Shown: positions 6,971-9,847 of the stretch, in pieces
How positions within the stretch are numbered: the first letter of the stretch is position 1
How the letters are laid out: each line of letters starts with the position of its first letter
NCBI GenBank assembly: GCA_937894105.1
Contig: CALCTI010000576.1
Location: forward strand, 1 to 9,847
Length of the DNA: 9,847 nucleotides
DNA from: an uncultured cyanobacterium
Lineage (GTDB): Bacteria; Cyanobacteriota; Cyanobacteriia; CACIAM-69d
Direction: 5' to 3'
Translations under genes and position numbers: made by a program
The notes under the pieces: model-generated
The model's database searches: none
What the model saw: the letters and a program-made list of their open reading frames with translations, nothing else
What the model was told of the DNA's origin: nothing

Positions 6971-7004
6971 AAAAAATAGACCAGCACTGTTTGTAGTGCT
7001 GGTC
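6971..7004 (-). terminator. Rho-independent terminator of the porin gene
   Basis: A perfect 10-bp stem, GACCAGCACT (6979-6988) with AGTGCTGGTC (6995-7004), encloses a 6-nt loop. Read on the minus strand it runs into TATTTTTTT (6978-6971 and on), a classic U-tract, 80 bases after the porin stop codon. The plus-strand side lacks a T-run. The stem core is the same as in the terminator at 248-286. Confidence 0.9.
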
Positions 7005-7084
7005 GAATTGTGATGATTTCTACAAGGAAAATACAGTACTCTTTCCGCAAGCTACGACAGCAATATCGAAGCTTTATCGAAACA

Positions 7085-8743
7085 TTAGAACGAGAATGTG
7101 GTGCGCACGGAGCCAATCACAATATCGTCGTTGTCAGAGTCCTGCTGGGGCGAGAACAGCCAGATAAAGCCAGGGGTGATAGTGATGTTATCGCTAACCT
7201 GAACCTTGTAAGCTGCCTCCAAATGGAGAGGCACATCGCTCTCAAAACCACTGTCGCCATCAGCATCGCTCAGGTAAGGAGCAGCACCGAACAGCACATA
7301 GCCGAAGTTACCTTCCACAAAGAGGTCTTTCAAAGCCAACACACCCGCATAGGTCAGCACATCAGCACTACCGTCATCGACGAAATCAGCATCAATGTAG
7401 CCGAACCAGCCGCGCAGGCTCACCTTGGGAGAAATATCCCACAGTGCGTTCACACCAAAGGTATTGGTACGGACGCCCTCATCGGTGTCCAAATCAATGC
7501 CATCGGTGTTTAGGTTACCCAAACCAGTACCGGTGCCGCCTAGGGCAAAGGTGCTGCGAGGGTCGTAACCGTGGATGTAGGTCAAACCAAACTTAAAGCT
7601 ACTGGAGGGCTGAATCTTAATGTGGCCCATCGCCGAATAGTTGCCGTTGAACAAGCCGCGTCCCTCGGCGGGGTCGTTACCGCCACGGGCCAGGTAACCA
7701 GCGTTCAAAGTGACAACGTCGCTGAGCTTGTACTTGAGACCCACCCCTTGACCGCCTAACCCTAGACGGAAGATGGGATTACGCTCACCAAAGCGGGATA
7801 GGGCACCATTAGCTCCACCACCAGCTTCTAAGCCGGTATTCATAGTGTCGATGTAGAAGTGGTGACCACCCAAGCTCGCCATTGCATACACGGTGAGTTG
7901 GTCTCCCACGGGGAAAACATAGTGCAAGCGATCTAGACGGAAAGTGTTGTCGCCAGGACCGTCAAAAGCAAAGCGACCTTCGTTGGTGCCAATTTCGCTG
8001 GCAAAGGAGTTGCCAATGTTACCGGTAGTTAGACGGGTAAGTAGCTTGTCCTTACCGGTGAAGCTAGAGACTAACTGCAAACGAACCCGATGGGCAAAGA
8101 CAGTCTGGGAATCGTCGTCGTCGGTGAAGCTATCGGCCAGGTTGAAAACAACCTCACCCACTAGCTTGGTGGTGGTGGAAAACTGGTTGGCTTCCAACTC
8201 AGAGGTGCGGGCTTCTAGGGCATCTACACGACCTCGAATTTCTGCGAGCTCAGCGGCGAATTCCTCTTGAAGGCGCTGCAAGGTTTGCAGGTCCTCTTTG
8301 GTGGCTAGGGGATCGGTGGAGGCTGCGATTAGCTCGTTTACCCGATCTAAGCAGGCATTCAAACCAGCGGCAAACTCGTAGCGAGTTAGGGCGCGGTTGC
8401 CGCGATAGGTACCGTCAGGGTAACCCGCAATACAGCCGTAGCGCTCAACTAGGGATTGCAGTGCCTGGAATGCCCAGTCGGTGGGGGATACGTCACTTAG
8501 CTGGGAGACGGAGGTAACTTGCTCCATGCCCGGCACAGCCGTAACTTCTTGCAAGTACTCCACCGACGACTCTGCGTCAGTGGCTTCTGCGTCAGCTCCT
8601 TCTAGCTCAGTCGCTTCAAATTCAGCGAATTCTGCTGTTTCGCCTTGATCTGCACGGGCAGGTTCTGGGGCGATCGCCGCAAAAACTCCGACAGATGCGG
8701 CTAGCGTTGCTAGACCCAGCTTTAAATTCAATAAGCGTTTCAT
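7085..8743 (-). CDS. SLH-domain OprB-family outer-membrane porin (cyanobacterial 'iron uptake porin' type)
   Basis: The 552-residue precursor is a cyanobacterial major outer-membrane porin of the SomA/SomB and OprB (PF04966) family. A signal peptide (1-31) has the basic start MKRLLNLK, a hydrophobic core and a likely cut after PARA. An acidic linker (about 32-60) leads to one S-layer-homology domain (about 79-139, with VSQLSDVSPTDWAFQAL and GYPDGTYRGNRALTRYEF), which in this family holds the barrel to the peptidoglycan layer. A coiled coil follows (about 149-187, TKEDLQTLQRLQEEFAAELA onward), then an amphipathic beta-barrel to the end, closing with the terminal Phe typical of outer-membrane proteins. 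Two cysteines, 104 and 131, lie in the SLH domain. Such porins pass inorganic ions and small solutes; the iron-uptake label comes from homologues and is not proved here. The ATG has GAGG 7 bases upstream. Only one HIP1 octamer falls in the gene, at the signal peptide. It is monocistronic with its own terminator. Confidence 0.95.
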   Translation of the reverse strand: MKRLLNLKLGLATLAASVGVFAAIAPEPARADQGETAEFAEFEATELEGADAEATDAESSVEYLQEVTAVPGMEQVTSVSQLSDVSPTDWAFQALQSLVERYGCIAGYPDGTYRGNRALTRYEFAAGLNACLDRVNELIAASTDPLATKEDLQTLQRLQEEFAAELAEIRGRVDALEARTSELEANQFSTTTKLVGEVVFNLADSFTDDDDSQTVFAHRVRLQLVSSFTGKDKLLTRLTTGNIGNSFASEIGTNEGRFAFDGPGDNTFRLDRLHYVFPVGDQLTVYAMASLGGHHFYIDTMNTGLEAGGGANGALSRFGERNPIFRLGLGGQGVGLKYKLSDVVTLNAGYLARGGNDPAEGRGLFNGNYSAMGHIKIQPSSSFKFGLTYIHGYDPRSTFALGGTGTGLGNLNTDGIDLDTDEGVRTNTFGVNALWDISPKVSLRGWFGYIDADFVDDGSADVLTYAGVLALKDLFVEGNFGYVLFGAAPYLSDADGDSGFESDVPLHLEAAYKVQVSDNITITPGFIWLFSPQQDSDNDDIVIGSVRTTFSF

Positions 8744-8857
8744 GTAATAACCTCGAACTCACTCCTCACTAGTACGCGCAGTCTGGCTGATGACTCTTTT
8801 TCGACTTCAAGTCACCCCACAAGGGCAGCCATTGTCGACTCCACAGTCAGTCTAGCC

Positions 8858-8885
8858 AATATAGCTAAAGCAACACTCACAAGAA
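8858..8885 (-). promoter_or_regulatory. Candidate porin promoter
   Basis: On the minus strand TTCTTG (complement of 8880-8885) and TATATT (complement of 8858-8863) are spaced by 16 bases. Transcription would begin near 8851, giving a leader of about 108 bases. The -10 element is good, but the -35 element matches the consensus TTGACA poorly. A dyad covers the same bases. Confidence 0.35.
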
Positions 8886-8895
8886 TTTGCTTTAG
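8865..8895. promoter_or_regulatory. Perfect 9-bp dyad, possible operator of the porin gene
   Basis: CTAAAGCAA (8865-8873) and TTGCTTTAG (8887-8895) are exact reverse complements separated by 13 bases, so the half-site centres are 22 bases apart, about two helical turns. The dyad has no T-run after it on either strand, so it is not a terminator. It brackets the -35 and spacer of the candidate porin promoter, which is where a dimeric regulator could block or recruit polymerase. It does not look like a Fur box. Regulator unknown. Confidence 0.4.
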
Positions 8896-9162
8896 ACCTG
8901 CAAGCGGTACGAGCATATTTATTAAATAACCCATGCGCACTGGAGAAGCTATCAATCTTGAGAGGTACTAAATGTGCCCCTAGTAACCAAATTTGATTTT
9001 CTATGGCGACATGATGAGGTTATGGAATTGATTAAGTGCGGGTTATGAATGGGTAGGGGCTGGCGTGGGATTCTTAAGCTTTCCGGCACATTGAGTTGAC
9101 TGTCTTAAAATTTGAGTGCTTTAAAAATTGAATGTTGTAACTGGAATCGGGATCCTAACCTG

Positions 9163-9190
9163 TTGCCGAGGTTCGCTAGGTGGGTAGTAT
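9163..9190 (+). promoter_or_regulatory. Candidate ridA promoter
   Basis: TTGCCG (9163-9168) and TAGTAT (9185-9190) are spaced by 16 bases. Transcription would start near 9197, so the 14-nt tandem duplication at 9199-9226 would form the start of the mRNA leader. This is a consensus match by eye only. Confidence 0.35.
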
Positions 9191-9198
9191 TGCCGTAG

Positions 9199-9226
9199 CA
9201 CGAAGCAAAATTCACGAAGCAAAATT
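9199..9226. repeat. Perfect 14-nt tandem duplication upstream of ridA
   Basis: CACGAAGCAAAATT occurs twice, back to back (9199-9212 and 9213-9226), 30 bases before the ridA start codon. Because the copies are identical, the duplication is either recent or maintained. It may carry a repeated binding site or be a slippage product. Confidence 0.75.
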
Positions 9227-9246
9227 ATTGAACTGTAAGGTGAGGC

Positions 9247-9251
9247 AGGAG
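9247..9251 (+). promoter_or_regulatory. ridA ribosome binding site
   Basis: AGGAG lies 5 bases before the ATG at 9257. It is the strongest Shine-Dalgarno match in the window, and it fixes the ridA start. Confidence 0.8.
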
Positions 9252-9256
9252 TAGCA

Positions 9257-9649
9257 ATGGCGTCCAAGCGAGTGATTAAAACCCACAAGGCTCCCAATCC
9301 GGTGGGTCCTTACAATCAGGCGATCGCTGCAGCGGGGGAAATGGTGTTTGCGTCAGGGCAGATTGCGATCGATCCCAGCACCAACACATTGGCTTATGAC
9401 GGGGACGTAAAAAAGCAGACGGAATTGGTGATGAGTAACCTATTGGCTGTGTTGGAAGCGGCAGGAGCTACCTTTACTGACGTGGTGAAAACGACGATTT
9501 TCTTGGCCGATATGAATGATTTTGGAACTGTCAATGGGGTGTATGCCCAGTTTTTTGACGAGGCGACGGCTCCAGCCCGGGCGACGGTACAGGTGGCGCG
9601 ACTGCCGAAGGATGTGCTGGTGGAAATTGACTGTATTGCGGTGATTTAA
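9257..9649 (+). CDS. ridA: RidA family protein (reactive intermediate/imine deaminase)
   Basis: A 130-residue protein, the usual full length of the YjgF/YER057c/UK114 (RidA) family. RidA is a cytosolic trimer that hydrolyses the enamine/imine intermediates released by PLP enzymes such as threonine dehydratase, giving 2-oxo acids and ammonia and sparing other PLP enzymes from damage. The N-terminal APNPVGPYNQAI (12-23) includes Tyr19. The substrate-binding Arg is Arg108 in APARATVQVARLPKDVLVEI, equivalent to Arg105 of E. coli RidA, and Glu123 (in LVEID) is also kept, so an active deaminase is expected rather than one of the Rid subgroups that lack the Arg. The central FASGQIAIDP and helix DVKKQTELVMSNLLAVLEAA fit the chorismate-mutase-like fold. 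The AGGAG ribosome binding site supports the ATG chosen. It is monocistronic, divergent from the porin, and followed by a hairpin terminator. Confidence 0.97.
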   Translation: MASKRVIKTHKAPNPVGPYNQAIAAAGEMVFASGQIAIDPSTNTLAYDGDVKKQTELVMSNLLAVLEAAGATFTDVVKTTIFLADMNDFGTVNGVYAQFFDEATAPARATVQVARLPKDVLVEIDCIAVI

Positions 9650-9689
9650 GGGCGTCGGGATGATTTAAGGGGGGCGATCGCTTTAATAA

Positions 9690-9741
9690 CTTGCTCCAAT
9701 AAGCTGCCCCAATAAACCGCCCCGATAAACTGCCCCACTAA
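9690..9741. repeat. Four tandem copies of a 13-nt unit downstream of ridA
   Basis: Four head-to-tail units follow one another without gaps: CTTGCTCCAATAA (9690-9702), GCTGCCCCAATAA (9703-9715), ACCGCCCCGATAA (9716-9728) and ACTGCCCCACTAA (9729-9741). The consensus is close to RCTGCCCCAATAA. A unit of 13 is not a multiple of three and carries TAA, so stops fall in every frame; it is not coding. It sits between the ridA stop codon and its terminator. Confidence 0.8.
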
Positions 9742-9752
9742 ATCAAGGCTCC

Positions 9753-9785
9753 CGGCTCCCAAGTTCGGGGGCCGTTGTTATATCT
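9753..9785 (+). terminator. Probable rho-independent terminator of ridA
   Basis: CGGCTCCC (9753-9760) pairs with GGGGGCCG (9767-9774), eight pairs with one G-T wobble, around the 6-nt loop AAGTTC. It is followed by TTGTTATATCT, a broken U-tract. It lies about 100 bases after the ridA stop codon. The stem is strong but the T-run is weaker than in the other two terminators. Confidence 0.65.
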
Positions 9786-9797
9786 ACAGCCAAGCTA

Positions 9798-9847
9798 GGG
9801 CGTGTCATCAATTAATCTCCAGAAGCCTTATGCAGTGGGGAGTACGC
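9798..9847 (+). mobile_element. Probable left end of an insertion sequence, cut by the window edge
   Basis: TAGGGCGTGTCATCAATT (9796-9813) matches the inverted-repeat pair at 1906-1922 and 3948-3964 except for a swapped GC/CG, and is likewise preceded by TA. It lies after the ridA terminator in otherwise empty DNA. If it is a terminal repeat, the element begins at 9798 and extends beyond the window; no transposase codons are visible in the 50 bases available. It recalls ends of IS5-type cyanobacterial elements, from memory only. Confidence 0.45.

Larger units (their letters stand above)
8744..9256. other. Long divergent intergenic region between porin and ridA
   Basis: These 513 bases contain no credible gene; short forward ATG frames, such as those near 9003 and 9022, stop within a few codons. 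The region is AT-richer than the flanking genes and has no HIP1 octamer. It holds a candidate porin promoter and dyad near 8858-8895, a candidate ridA promoter near 9163-9190, and a tandem duplication at 9199-9226. The middle part (about 8900-9160) shows AT-rich runs such as TTAAAATTTGAG and TTTAAAAATTGA but nothing I can name. Confidence 0.6.

Noticed and set aside
7010..7513. 167-codon forward frame antisense to the porin gene
   Set aside because: It is the mirror of a strongly supported porin barrel, and it begins beside the porin terminator; its sequence resembles no family.
9690..9741. CRISPR array
   Set aside because: The units are contiguous 13-mers without spacers, and no cas gene is present in the window.

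Overview
The window is chromosomal DNA from a cyanobacterium. The exact octamer GCGATCGC (HIP1) occurs about 26 times by eye in 9.8 kb, where less than one is expected by chance. The genes also fit: an outer-membrane porin with an SLH domain followed by an OprB-type barrel, a cyanobacterial-type TPR protein, and a mercuric-reductase-like flavoprotein. The genus cannot be fixed from the sequence.

Layout. Positions 1-322 hold only a possible C-terminal scrap of an upstream gene, unresolved degenerate sequence, and a strong minus-strand terminator (248-286). Positions 323-1864 (minus) encode a complete MerA/LpdA-type FAD-NAD(P) oxidoreductase, except that an in-frame TAA splits it between the FAD and NAD(P) domains. 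A 361-base gap leads to a plus-strand nine-repeat TPR protein (2226-3533). Positions 3534-4115 are a graveyard of mobile DNA: a decayed IS1-family transposase with stops and an internal deletion, a 90-bp MITE-like hairpin element at its broken end, and a 17-bp repeat. That repeat is the exact inverse of one at 1906-1922, so the TPR gene and the debris lie between inverted repeats, each followed by TA on its outer side. A membrane-anchored GTPase (4116-6134, minus) and a small YqiA-like alpha/beta hydrolase (6233-6868, plus) diverge from a 98-base gap. The SLH/OprB porin (7085-8743, minus) has its own terminator (6971-7004). A 513-base gap holds candidate promoters for the porin and for ridA, with a perfect spaced dyad at the porin promoter. 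RidA (9257-9649, plus) is followed by a 13-nt tandem repeat array, a terminator, and the apparent left end of an insertion sequence running off the window at 9798.

How the genes relate. They do not form a pathway or an operon. Each is a single transcription unit in mixed orientation, which is usual for cyanobacterial housekeeping DNA. The window shows no defence system, CRISPR array, tRNA or rRNA. The points of interest are the broken flavoprotein gene, the nested mobile-element remains and paired inverted ends, the two terminators built on the same stem, three short tandem repeats of 13-14 nt in intergenic DNA, and the dyad upstream of the porin.
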